From JAWKRB01 sp041389885 (GTDB taxonomy: Bacteria > Myxococcota_A > Polyangia > Polyangiales > Ga0077539): 64,000 nt of DNA. Position 1 is the stretch's first letter; every line of letters begins with the position of its first letter. The position numbers were made by a program, and so were the translations under genes. The notes under the pieces were generated by a model that was not told where the DNA came from, ran no database searches, and saw only the letters and a list, made by a program, of their open reading frames with translations. The stretch is from positions 186,001 through 250,000 of the forward strand of contig JAWKRB010000011.1 of assembly GCA_041389885.1 (NCBI GenBank), written 5' to 3'. Below are positions 54,852-63,137 of the stretch, in pieces.

Positions 54852-55799
54852 GTGCACCGTACTCCCCGCGAACGGCCCCTGACGCGCGCGCTGCTCGCGC
54901 TGGCGCTGGCCCTCGCGCCGGGATGCCGACGAGGCGCCAACGACCGCGGCCCGGTGCAGCTCCGGGACCGGAGCGTGACGGTCGCGGGCCAACGGATCTA
55001 CGTGCGCGAGGTGCGCTCGCCGGCCCCGGCGAGCACGCTGGTGATCCACGGCGGACCGGGCCTCGATCACACGTACATGCGCCCGTACTTCGATGGCCTC
55101 CGCGACGTGTCGCGGGTGCTCTACGTCGACCTCCGGGGGCACGGTCGGTCCGCGGCGCCGGCGGAGTCTACGGGCTACACGATCTCCGCGGCGGCCGACG
55201 ACCTGGCGCTGCTGGCGGAGCGTGAGGGGATCGCCTCGACCGACGTCATCGCCCACGATTTCGGCGCGGCCGTGGCGGTGTCCCTCGCGGCCCGGCACCC
55301 GTCGCTGGTGCGCAGGCTGGTGCTCATCGCGCCGCTCCGCGACGGCGCGCAGGTGACCGCCGTGGCCGACCGCTCCCGTCGCGCCCTCGGCGAGCGCGGG
55401 TGGCGCGAGGTGCAGGCGCTCACCACCCCGCGCGGAACCCTCCGCGACCCTCACGACCTGCCTCGGCTCTTTCGCGCCCTCGGGGTCATGTGGTGGCACC
55501 GCACCCCCGACGAGCGCACCCTCCGCGCGCTCACCGGCACGATGATCTACCGCGCCGAGGCCGACGAGCGCTTCCTCGCCGCCGCGCGGCAGTGGAACGC
55601 CGCCCTCGTCGCGCCCGAGGTGCGCGCCCCCACGCTGGTGATCTGCGGGGCCGAGGACCGCACCTTTCTCCCCGCCGAGTGCCGGGGCCTCGCCGAGCAG
55701 ATGCCGCACGGCGCCTTCGTCTCCGTGCCGCGGGCGGGTCACCTCCCGTTCGTCGAGCGCACGGCCGAAGTCGAGCGCGCCGTTCGGGCATTTCGGTAG
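54852..55799 (+). CDS. Alpha/beta hydrolase lipoprotein with Asp nucleophile
   Basis: 315 aa from a GTG. A lipoprotein signal (LLALALALAPGC, Cys25) leads into an alpha/beta-hydrolase fold. The oxyanion loop is HGGPG (66-70), as in proline iminopeptidases, and VLYVDLRGHGRS follows. The nucleophile elbow reads IAHDFGAAVA with Asp136, as in epoxide hydrolases and haloalkane dehalogenases (HDWG type), not the Ser of peptidases. A late acid (CGAEDRTF) and His (RAGHLPFVE) complete the triad. It is likely a periplasmic hydrolase of epoxides or related compounds; the mixed motifs leave substrate open. Confidence 0.82.
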   Translation: MHRTPRERPLTRALLALALALAPGCRRGANDRGPVQLRDRSVTVAGQRIYVREVRSPAPASTLVIHGGPGLDHTYMRPYFDGLRDVSRVLYVDLRGHGRSAAPAESTGYTISAAADDLALLAEREGIASTDVIAHDFGAAVAVSLAARHPSLVRRLVLIAPLRDGAQVTAVADRSRRALGERGWREVQALTTPRGTLRDPHDLPRLFRALGVMWWHRTPDERTLRALTGTMIYRAEADERFLAAARQWNAALVAPEVRAPTLVICGAEDRTFLPAECRGLAEQMPHGAFVSVPRAGHLPFVERTAEVERAVRAFR

Positions 55800-55827
55800 G
55801 GCGCGGAGACCTTGGTTCAAGTGCGTG

Positions 55828-55857
55828 TTGACGTTCGAGATTTGTTCCGGTTAGGGT
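55828..55857 (+). promoter_or_regulatory. Candidate promoter for the PP2C phosphatase gene
   Basis: TTGACG (55828-55833), 18-bp spacer, TAGGGT (55852-55857), in a locally AT-richer stretch; the leader would be about 30 nt. It fits the spacer length of the other candidate promoters in this window. Confidence 0.4.
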
Positions 55858-55894
55858 TCGGATCGTTCAACGGGACGGCGCGATTTGCGCGCGG

Positions 55895-56701
55895 ATGAAC
55901 GCGAGGTTGCGAGGCGTGGCCAATCTGAACGTGCGCATTGAAATGCTCGGCGAGACCAACGTCGGGATGAAGCGCACGCACAACGAAGACAACTTCGCGA
56001 TCATCTCCGAGGAGAACCTCTGCATCGTCGCCGACGGCATGGGGGGGCACGCCTCGGGTGAGGTCGCATCGAAGATGGCGGTTGATGCGCTGCGCGAATT
56101 CTTTGAGGCCACCGCGAAAGACCCCGACGCGACCTGGCCGTACAAGATGGACAAGCAGCGGTCCTACGAGGAGAACCGTCTGGTCACCGGCGTCAAGCTG
56201 GCGAACCTGAGGATCTTCGAGGCGGCGCAGCGAGAGCCACGTTTTCGAGGCATGGGCACCACGATCGTGGTGGTCGTGGCGGTGCGTGAGGGCGTGATCA
56301 TCGGTCACGTCGGCGACTCGCGGGTCTATCGGATCCGCAACAACGAGATCAAGCAGCTGACCGAAGACCACTCGCTGCTCAACGACTACCTCAAGATGCG
56401 CAAGCTGACCGAGGAAGAGATCGCGAACTTCCCGCACAAGAACGTGATCGTGCGGGCGCTCGGGATGAAGGAGATCGTGAAGGTCGACTCCCACATGGAG
56501 ACGCCCCTCCCCGGCGACCTCTTCCTGCTGTGCTCCGATGGCCTGTCGGGTCCCGTCACCGACGAGGACATGCTGCAGATCGTCGACGAGCACCGCGCCG
56601 ACCTCAAGACCGCGGCCTCGCGGCTCATCGCCCGCGCGAACGAGAACGGCGGGCCCGACAACATCACCTGCTGCCTCGTCCGCTGGCCGCCGGCGAACTG
56701 A
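55895..56701 (+). CDS. PP2C-type Ser/Thr protein phosphatase
   Basis: 268 aa. All metal-binding motifs are intact: KRTHNEDNF, VADGMGGHASGEVAS, FRGMGTTIVVVV, GHVGDSRVYRIR, LCSDGLSGPV and NGGPDNIT. It is a cytoplasmic stand-alone Stp/PstP-like phosphatase. It could reverse phosphorylation by the two kinases at 31.8 and 40.9 kb, as PP2C partners do in other bacteria; no direct linkage is visible. Codon and base use is somewhat less GC-rich than neighbours. A downstream in-frame ATG (at MLGETN) is a possible start. Confidence 0.94.
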   Translation: MNARLRGVANLNVRIEMLGETNVGMKRTHNEDNFAIISEENLCIVADGMGGHASGEVASKMAVDALREFFEATAKDPDATWPYKMDKQRSYEENRLVTGVKLANLRIFEAAQREPRFRGMGTTIVVVVAVREGVIIGHVGDSRVYRIRNNEIKQLTEDHSLLNDYLKMRKLTEEEIANFPHKNVIVRALGMKEIVKVDSHMETPLPGDLFLLCSDGLSGPVTDEDMLQIVDEHRADLKTAASRLIARANENGGPDNITCCLVRWPPAN

Positions 56702-56828
56702 GTCTGGGCCTCGAACGGCGTGCGGCGTGCGCGCCCCGATGGTCGCAGGGCCGCGGGCGCGATAGCATCGGTCGCGTGATCGTCGGGAGCGCTGGCTCCT
56801 GACCCGATCCGCTCGGAGGACGTTGCCG

Positions 56829-58841
56829 GTGCTTCGCCATGGTTGGCTGACCCTCGCGCTCGCGGCGCTGCTCGCGCACTGCGGTGACGGCCCCGCGCCC
56901 ACGGAGGACGCCGCCGGGACCGACGCGCTCGAGGTCGCGACGCGAGACGCCGCCGAGGCCTCGGCGATCGCCGCCGACGCCGGGGCCGACGCGGCGTCGA
57001 GCGACGCGGCGCACGACGTTCCCACGCTCGACGCGCCCGACGTCCCTGCCCTCGACGTGACCGAGCTCGACGCGCCCGAGCTCGACGCCCCCGACCTCGA
57101 CGCGCCCGACCACGTCGAGCCCGACCACGTCGAGCCCATCGACATCGCGCTCATCGAAGACCTCCCCTTCGCGCCCCCTGACATGCCGGTCGACGACGTG
57201 CCGATCGTGACCGACGCGCCGACCTCCTGCCCGACGGGGCTCACCGACCGATGTCCGACGACGGCGCCCGGCCCCTGCCCCGCGCTGGTCCCTGGGCGCC
57301 CGACGGTGGTGCGCTTCGGCGGCCTCCGCGCGACCGTGCTGATGACCTGCGAGGGCTCGGTCACCCGCAACGCGCGCGACGGGCTGATCCCGCTGGTGAT
57401 CAACACCCCCAGCGACGTGACGATCACCGCGCAGCCCACGGGCAGCGACCTCGTGGTCCTCGCGCTCTACCGGGCTGGCGGGTGCGGATTGCCGAGCGGC
57501 GAGGTCCGCTGCGTCAACCCGGGGCGCCTCGGCGACACGGCGCGGTTGATGGTGTCGTCCCTTGAGCCTGGCACCTACTATGTGTCGCTCTCGTCCGTGC
57601 TCGGCAGCCCGACCACCGTCACGGCCACGCCGACCCCCGCCCGTCCCCGCCGCCGCGGCGACGTGTGCCCGGGCGTGCCGATCACCCCCGACGGCCCCGC
57701 CGTGACGCTCGACACCGCGAACTTCCAGACCACCGCAGACGATGGAACCGTCTGCGGTGCAGCGTCTTCGAGCTCGTCTTGGGTCGACGGCGTGTTCTCG
57801 TACACCCTCACCGAGCCCCGCGACGTGACGGTGACCGTCGACACGGTCGAGGGCGGGGGCCTGGCGATGGAGCTCCGTCGGAGCTGCGGGAGGCGCGAGA
57901 GCGCCGTGCCGCCCTGCGTGACGGGCACGAGCGTGCGGCGAACGGTGCGCAACCAGGAGCCCGGCACCTGGTATGTCAGCGTCGACCGCCGCGCCTCCAG
58001 CGGCGGCCGCACCCTGCGCGCGCGCGTCACCACGGCGACGCCGACCCCGCTCGACCCCGCCGATCGCTGCCCCGGCGTGGCGCTCACCGAGGGGGTCGTC
58101 ACCGTGACCCCGGTGGAGGCGATTCAGGGCGACGCCCCGCAGGTGTGCCTGCGCAGCCCCCGCGCCGACGCCTACTACAGCTTCGTCGCGCCTCCCGCGG
58201 GGCATGACGTGCTGGTCCACGTGCAGGGTCAGGGCGAGCCTGTCTCGATGACCCTCCAGTCGACCTGCGGCGGCGAGGCGCTGGTCGACTGCATTGCCAG
58301 CGGGGAGCGCGAGGCGCCCAACCTCTGGCGGCGGCTGCAGGGGCTCACGCCCGACCAACGCGTGACCCTGGCCGTGGGCGCGGCGCAGTCTCGTGACACC
58401 CTGGGCGTGAGCTACGTCACGGTGCCCGCCGCGGTGCGCACCGCCGTGAGCGGGAACAACAGCTGCAGCCGGGCGGCGACGATCCCCCGCGAGGGCGGGC
58501 TGTTCACCGGGAGCAACAGCGCGGGAGACCGCAGCCGCTCCATCGCGTGCGGCGGCCTCGCGTGCTTCGGTGGGCGACGGGTGTACTACCGCCTCGACCT
58601 CACCGAGCGTCGGCGGGTCGTGCTGAGCGCCCTGGGCTCGAGCTTTGACACCGTGCTGTCGCTGTACTCCGGCGAGTGTCCGGGCCGAGCGGTCGACGGC
58701 GCGTGCAGCGACGACGCCATCGGCTCGGCGGCCCTGGTCGACGTGACCCTCGCGCCGGGTCGCTACACCGCGGTGCTCGCGGGCTGCGGCATCTCCGCCG
58801 AGGGCAATTACGCCCTCGACGTGAGCCTCCACGCGCCCTGA
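56829..58841 (+). CDS. Large lipoprotein with Asp/Pro repeat linker and beta-sandwich repeats
   Basis: 670 aa. I choose the GTG at 56829 because GGAGG lies nine bases upstream; a TTG six bases earlier is too close to it. Signal and lipobox are LTLALAALLAHCGD. Residues ~25-130 form an acidic linker with repeated (L/V)DAP(D/E) units. Four or so beta-sandwich repeats follow, each with a CPG/CxG start and a PGTYYVSLSS-type ending (EPGTWYVSVDRRA, APGRYTAVLAGC). These resemble pre-peptidase C-terminal domains. It is probably surface-exposed; function is unknown. Confidence 0.75.
   Translation: MLRHGWLTLALAALLAHCGDGPAPTEDAAGTDALEVATRDAAEASAIAADAGADAASSDAAHDVPTLDAPDVPALDVTELDAPELDAPDLDAPDHVEPDHVEPIDIALIEDLPFAPPDMPVDDVPIVTDAPTSCPTGLTDRCPTTAPGPCPALVPGRPTVVRFGGLRATVLMTCEGSVTRNARDGLIPLVINTPSDVTITAQPTGSDLVVLALYRAGGCGLPSGEVRCVNPGRLGDTARLMVSSLEPGTYYVSLSSVLGSPTTVTATPTPARPRRRGDVCPGVPITPDGPAVTLDTANFQTTADDGTVCGAASSSSSWVDGVFSYTLTEPRDVTVTVDTVEGGGLAMELRRSCGRRESAVPPCVTGTSVRRTVRNQEPGTWYVSVDRRASSGGRTLRARVTTATPTPLDPADRCPGVALTEGVVTVTPVEAIQGDAPQVCLRSPRADAYYSFVAPPAGHDVLVHVQGQGEPVSMTLQSTCGGEALVDCIASGEREAPNLWRRLQGLTPDQRVTLAVGAAQSRDTLGVSYVTVPAAVRTAVSGNNSCSRAATIPREGGLFTGSNSAGDRSRSIACGGLACFGGRRVYYRLDLTERRRVVLSALGSSFDTVLSLYSGECPGRAVDGACSDDAIGSAALVDVTLAPGRYTAVLAGCGISAEGNYALDVSLHAP
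57027..57137 (+). repeat. Tandem codon repeat encoding an Asp-Ala-Pro linker
   Basis: Degenerate repeats of CTCGACGCGCCCGA and related units, plus two exact copies of GACCACGTCGAGCCC (57110-57124 and 57125-57139 approximately), inside the lipoprotein gene. They encode (L)DAP(D/E) and DHVEP units and are a likely site of length variation. Confidence 0.7.
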
Positions 58842-58847
58842 GCGCCG

Positions 58848-59186
58848 TCAGACGCCGCGGGGGACCTTGTCGACGTCGACCTGGAGCATCGCGGCGCGGA
58901 GCACCGATGAGCGGCTGGCCTTGGTGTGCCCGCGGCCCTTGAGCTCCTCGACGACCGAGTCGAGGCGCTCGAGGTCTTCGTTGTAGAGCGAGATGCAGAT
59001 CACCTTGTAGTGCTTCGGCTTCTCTCGCTCCGGCGCGGCGGCGCGGCGCGTGGAGCGGGCGATGGGCACCTCGGGGGCGAAGAAGGTCTCGCGGAGCACG
59101 TCGCCGGGGTCGTCGCGAAACACGTCGTGAATGCCGCGGGTCGCGCGGGCCTCCGAGGCGATGGGGAGCGCGTTGGATCGAGCCAT
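58848..59186 (-). CDS. Small ribbon-helix-helix-like partner of the zinc-finger ParA
   Basis: 112 aa. I prefer the ATG at 59186, seven bases after GGAGG; an ATG at 59192 overlaps the ParA stop as ATGA. The first ~60 residues are basic and loosely structured (RDDPGDVLRETFFAPEV). The C-terminal part HYKVICISLYNEDLERLDSVVEELKGRG then ASRSSVLRAAMLQVD (given in pieces HYKVICISLYNEDLERLD and SSVLRAAMLQVD) has the strand-helix-helix pattern of RHH/CopG DNA-binding proteins. Coupled to ParA, it is probably its DNA- or cargo-binding partner, replacing a ParB. Confidence 0.7.
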   Translation of the reverse strand: MARSNALPIASEARATRGIHDVFRDDPGDVLRETFFAPEVPIARSTRRAAAPEREKPKHYKVICISLYNEDLERLDSVVEELKGRGHTKASRSSVLRAAMLQVDVDKVPRGV

Positions 59187-59188
59187 GT

Positions 59189-60262
59189 TCATACCTCCAC
59201 TTGCTGCGCGACCTGGTGGACTTCTTCCCGGCGCCCGCTCGCGGTCGCCGCGAGCACGCGATCGACGAGCGCGCTGTAGTCGTCGGCGCCGTGGGAGTCG
59301 GGCGCGTACTCGAAGATCGACTGCTTCGCCGCCGGGGCCTCGCGCAGCTTCATGTTCGCGCGAATGGGCGGGAAGCACAGGTCGCCGAACTTCGCGCGGA
59401 GCGTCTCGGTGACCTCGCGCCCGAGCTTGTGCCGCGCGTCGTAGAAGGTCGGCACGACCCCGAGCACGTACACCGGGTGCTTGAGGTGCTCGTGCACGTT
59501 GCGCAGCGTGCGCACGCACTGCTTCACCCCGACGAGGGCCAGGTAGTCGCAGCTCACGGGGATGAGCACGCTGTCGGCGTAGCAGAGGGCGTTCTGGTTC
59601 AGCAGCGAGAGCGAGGGCGAGCAGTCGAGGACCACCACGTCGTAGTCCGTGGTCGCCGCGAGGCGCTCGCGCAGGACCCGGTCGCGGTTGGGTCGCGCGG
59701 CGAGGTACAGCTCCGCGGCGGCGAGGGTCTCGTTCGACGTGATGACGTCGAGGTTCGCGCGCACGGGCACCGCGACCTCGGCGGGGTCATGGCCCAGCAC
59801 CAACACATGGTAGAGCGAGGTCTCGCCGCGTACGCCCAGCGAGACGCCGACGTTGCCCTGCGGGTCGACGTCGACCAGCAGCACGCGCAGGCCCTTCTCG
59901 GCGAGCCCCGCGGCGACGTTGATCGACGTCGTGGTCTTGCCCGTGCCGCCCTTGTGGTTGAACACCGCGATGCGCTTCGCGACCTTGCGCGTCGGCGCCG
60001 TGGCCGCGAGGGCCTCGCGGCACGACTCGGTGCAGGCGTAGCGCTGCCCCTCGTCGGAGGTCCACACCTGCCACGCGAACTCGGGCGAGAACCGCGCGCC
60101 GCAGCTGGTGCACGGCACGCCGTCGTCGCCGCCCCGGAGGCTGCGCTGCTGACACCGCTGCGTACAAAAGAACCGCGGGTCTGCCCCGCCGTCCTCGACC
60201 TGAAACCTGAAGCGCGGCTCGAACCTCTTGCCGCACATGGAGCAATCTCGCGTCGTCGCCAT
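59189..60262 (-). CDS. ParA-family ATPase with N-terminal double zinc finger
   Basis: 357 aa. Residues 1-85 contain two copies of C-x2-C ... C-x3-C: C7/C10/C33/C37 and C51/C54/C77/C81, a TRASH/FCS-like zinc-binding layout. The ParA ATPase follows with the deviant Walker A KGGTGKT (104-110), DVDPQGNVGVSLG, VVLDCSPSLSLLN and PVSCDYLALVG. ParA proteins position plasmids, chromosomes or protein cargo by forming dynamic gradients on the nucleoid. The zinc module is unusual and may bind cargo. No ParB or parS-like repeat is visible, and the downstream gene encodes a small RHH-like protein. Confidence 0.88.
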   Translation of the reverse strand: MATTRDCSMCGKRFEPRFRFQVEDGGADPRFFCTQRCQQRSLRGGDDGVPCTSCGARFSPEFAWQVWTSDEGQRYACTESCREALAATAPTRKVAKRIAVFNHKGGTGKTTTSINVAAGLAEKGLRVLLVDVDPQGNVGVSLGVRGETSLYHVLVLGHDPAEVAVPVRANLDVITSNETLAAAELYLAARPNRDRVLRERLAATTDYDVVVLDCSPSLSLLNQNALCYADSVLIPVSCDYLALVGVKQCVRTLRNVHEHLKHPVYVLGVVPTFYDARHKLGREVTETLRAKFGDLCFPPIRANMKLREAPAAKQSIFEYAPDSHGADDYSALVDRVLAATASGRREEVHQVAQQVEV

Positions 60263-60290
60263 ATGAGTCCTTAGCGAAGTGGCAGCGACG

Positions 60291-60319
60291 CGAATGCCCG
60301 AGCGGTTCGGATCCGTCAA
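60291..60319 (-). promoter_or_regulatory. Weak candidate promoter for the zinc-finger ParA gene
   Basis: On the minus strand TTGACG (60319-60314) lies at the end of a seven-T run, with a poor -10 (CATTCG, 60296-60291) 17 bp away. The T run could equally be the tail of a terminator for the upstream cytochrome gene. Confidence 0.25.
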
Positions 60320-60367
60320 AAAAACTGCAGACGCAATTCTCGCAGGAGCTCTCGGGCGAAGACGCCG

Positions 60368-62219
60368 TCAGAGGGACTCGAGGTACCGCAGCAGGCTCGC
60401 GAGGCGAGCGGCTCGAGCTGGCGCGCGGCGCCGTGCCGCTCGCCGCTGAGCACGGCGTCGCGCAGGGTGCTCGCCCTGCCGTCGTGGAGCCAGGGGCCGC
60501 GGGCGGCGACATCGACCAGCGAGGGGACCTGGTACGCGCCGTCGGTGCCGATGTCGTGGTTCTCGTTGTTCGTCAGGCGCTCGCCGGCGTGGCACGTGGC
60601 GCACCCGACGGCGGGGTCTGCGAAGACCGCGCGGCCTGCGGCGACCTCCGCGGCCTGGCGGTGGGCGCGCGCTGAATCGCCGGGAGCCCGTCGAGCCAGC
60701 GAACCGCGGCGTCGATCTGCGAGGCCGCCAGGGAGCCGCCGCGCAGCTGCGCGGAGAAGGTCTGCCGCGTCGCGGAGTGGAGGTCCGCCGCGTCGCCCTC
60801 CCAGTTGAAGGGCGCCGTGGCGACGAGGCCCCCGCGCAGGGTCGGCGTGCGCCGCGCGCCGACGTCACGGATGTTCCACACGCGGCCGTCGTCTTCGCCC
60901 TCGGGGTGACACGACGCGCAGGTGATGCCCCCGCCGGTGTCGGTGTGAAACAGGCTCTGCCCGACGTCCCGCCGATCGTCGGCGTCGAGGATGATCGTGC
61001 GCAGCAGCCCGCCGCCGCGCGGCCCGTCGTACGCGGTGTCGAAGACGTGCAGCGCGAGGGGCGCGAGGGTCTGCACCACGAGGTGACCCGCGGGGTCGTA
61101 GCCCAGCGCCACGGCCTGCCCCGTCACCGACGGGAGCGCGTTGCCCATGGCCATGCCGCGCACGCAGCCCTGCTCGACGTTGGAGTACATCCGGTCGAAG
61201 CGGTATCGAAAGAGCTGGCCCCCGCGCTCCCCGCCGCCTGGCGCCACCACGGCGACCTCCTCGCCCCGCGGGTCGAGGGCCACGTCGATGGCGAGCACGG
61301 CGCTCTGCAGGGGCAGCGAGGTGACGGGGCGCGAGTCGTCTTTCACGACGCTCACGGCGCTCTGCACCACGCCCGCGCCGCAGGGGAGGTTCGCGGTGAA
61401 GCCCTGAGGACCGACGCGGAGCGGCTGGTCGGTGGTGCGCTGATGGAGCACCATCGCGCCGCCGCGCGGGAGGGGGATCGCCCGCCACGCGACGCTCGCG
61501 CCGCCCGCGTCGTTCTCCGCCGGCGCGGCCCCGAGGGTCACCCGCGCGACGGCGTCGTTCTCGTCGAGCTGCAGCACCTCGGCGCTTCGAAAGCGGGTCA
61601 CGTAGCGGTAGCCCTGGCTCACGACGACGTCCCTGAGGTCGGCGGCGACGAAGGTGCGGCGCGTGACCTCCCCGCCGCTCGCAGGAAGACGCACGAGCTC
61701 GCCGCCCGCGCAGGCCACGAGGACCGAGTTCGCGCCGGGGTCCCACGCGATGCCCCGGGGCGCCGCGCACACCGCCCGTCGCTGGGTTCGGGTTCCCCCG
61801 GCCGAGAGCCCGCCCGCGGGGCCCAGGGCGAGGTCGAGCGACGCGACCTCGCCGGTGCCGCGCAGCACGACGTGCACCCGGTGGTCGCCGTCTTCCAGGA
61901 TGCGACCGGGCTCGGCGCCCGCGCCGAGGTCAACGCTCCGCGGCGGGGTCGCGCCGGTGAGGTCGGTGATCCAGAGCCGGTCTCCGTCGGGGTCAGACGC
62001 CACCGCCGTGCGGCCGTCGCTCGCCACCAGCAGCGTGCCGCCGCTGAGGGGACGCGCCGCCCGCTCGCGGACGGGCGCGACGGCGTTGTCGTTCGCCGCG
62101 GGCTCGGACGCGGGCTCGCGCAGGATGTCCGGGCGGTCGTTCGCCGGGTCACGGCAGCCGATGAGCGCGAGCGCGATTGGAATGACCCACCCACCCACTC
62201 CTTGCCCGTGCAACGTCAT
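60368..62219 (-). pseudogene. Propeller / di-haem cytochrome c lipoprotein gene with two frameshifts
   Basis: The start ATG at 62219 follows GGAAGAAGAG. Signal/lipobox PIALALIGC. Residues ~40-420 form a beta-propeller-like region (LLVASDGRTAVASDPDGDRLWI). A cytochrome region follows with the first haem motif CASCH in frame 1. After IQRAP near 60661-60665 the coding signal moves to another frame, where RQAAEVAAGRAVFADPAVGC-ATCH gives the second haem motif. Near 60403 it moves again, to end LASLLRYLESL and stop at 60368. Both shifts fit single-base deletions. This resembles a MauG/CCP-type di-haem protein. It is either a decaying gene or carries two sequencing errors. Confidence 0.75.
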
Positions 62220-62563
62220 CTCTTCTTCCGCCTCCGAACTCGTTTCTCGTCTCCCGGGCGGGTGGGACTCAAGGGCCGGTGTGCAATCTCTGCGCACCTC
62301 GGAGCCCCCGACACCGCCATGCGCGCCCGAGGTGCGCCCCCGCGCACACCCACGCACCCAATCAGCGACAAACATCATGAATTACAATGGGATAGAAGCC
62401 AGCCCGAGACCGCGTCCCACCCTACGGCGCTGTGCAATGTAGTGGGCGCGTGAGGGCGCCGCGCCCGCACGACCCGCGGTGTCGCGGGGTGTGATCAGAG
62501 GGGCGACTCAAGGATTCGCGCGGGCGTCGGTGCTACCTTCGCCGACCGCAGGAGGTCTTCTCG
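62220..62563. other. 344-bp intergenic region between divergent cytochrome and bcp genes
   Basis: No convincing gene. It contains a perfect 11-bp inverted repeat, a short AT-rich patch around 62372-62394 with a TACAAT hexamer (62383-62388) that could be a -10 element on the plus strand (no good -35), and the AGGAGGT ribosome site of the bcp gene just before 62564. Leaders of both divergent genes probably start here. Confidence 0.5.
62292..62337. repeat. Perfect 11-bp inverted repeat
   Basis: GCGCACCTCGG (62292-62302) and CCGAGGTGCGC (62327-62337), separated by 24 bp. It lies about 70 bp upstream of the cytochrome gene start. It could be a split operator or a hairpin in the leader; no T tract follows. 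Confidence 0.55.
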
Positions 62564-63133
62564 ATGGTGAGTGTGGGCGAGCGCGCGCCGGGGTTCAGTC
62601 TGGTGGCAGACAACGGGGAGACGGTCTCCCTCGACGACTTCAAGGGACGACGGCTGGTGCTCTACTTCTACCCAAAGGACGACACCCCCGGCTGCACCGT
62701 CGAGGCCCAGGGCTTCTCGGCCGCGATCGACGCGTTTCACGCGCTCAACGCCGAGGTCGTGGGGGTGTCGCGCGACACGACGAAGCGGCACCAGTCGTTC
62801 TGCAAGAAGTACGACCTGAAGGTCCGGCTGCTCACCGACGAGGCCGACGCGCCGGTGCACAAGGCCTACGGCGCCTGGGGCGAGAAGAAGCTCTACGGGC
62901 GCGTGAGCGAGGGCTGCATCCGCAGCACCTACCTCATCGACGAAGAGGGCGTGGTGCGCGCGGTGTGGTCGCCGGTGAAGGCGCTCGGCCACGCGGCGGC
63001 GGTGCTCGCCGAGCTCCGCGACGAGAACCGCGCGGAGATTCGCGAGCAGATCCACCGCGCCGCGGTGAAGGCGGTGACGCCGACGGTGGCGCAGGTCGCG
63101 AGGCGCAAGACCACGAAGGCGCCGAAGGGCTGA
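62564..63133 (+). CDS. bcp: Bcp/PrxQ-type thiol peroxiredoxin
   Basis: 189 aa, with AGGAGGT nine bases before the ATG. The peroxidatic Cys44 is in YFYPKDDTPGCTVEAQGF. The resolving Cys found five residues later in E. coli Bcp is absent (Gly there), so it may act as a 1-Cys enzyme or use C80 (FCKKYDL) or the Cys in EGCIRSTYLI. It reduces hydroperoxides with thioredoxin. A basic C-terminal tail (~40 residues, ending RRKTTKAPKG) extends past the usual family end. It converges on the radical SAM gene. Confidence 0.93.
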   Translation: MVSVGERAPGFSLVADNGETVSLDDFKGRRLVLYFYPKDDTPGCTVEAQGFSAAIDAFHALNAEVVGVSRDTTKRHQSFCKKYDLKVRLLTDEADAPVHKAYGAWGEKKLYGRVSEGCIRSTYLIDEEGVVRAVWSPVKALGHAAAVLAELRDENRAEIREQIHRAAVKAVTPTVAQVARRKTTKAPKG

Positions 63134-63137
63134 GCCC

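Noticed and set aside
56776..56802. Nine-codon GTG mini-frame seven bases after a TAGCAT hexamer, upstream of the lipoprotein gene
   Set aside because: It could be a leaderless leader peptide, but it has no regulatory codon pattern and such short frames arise by chance.
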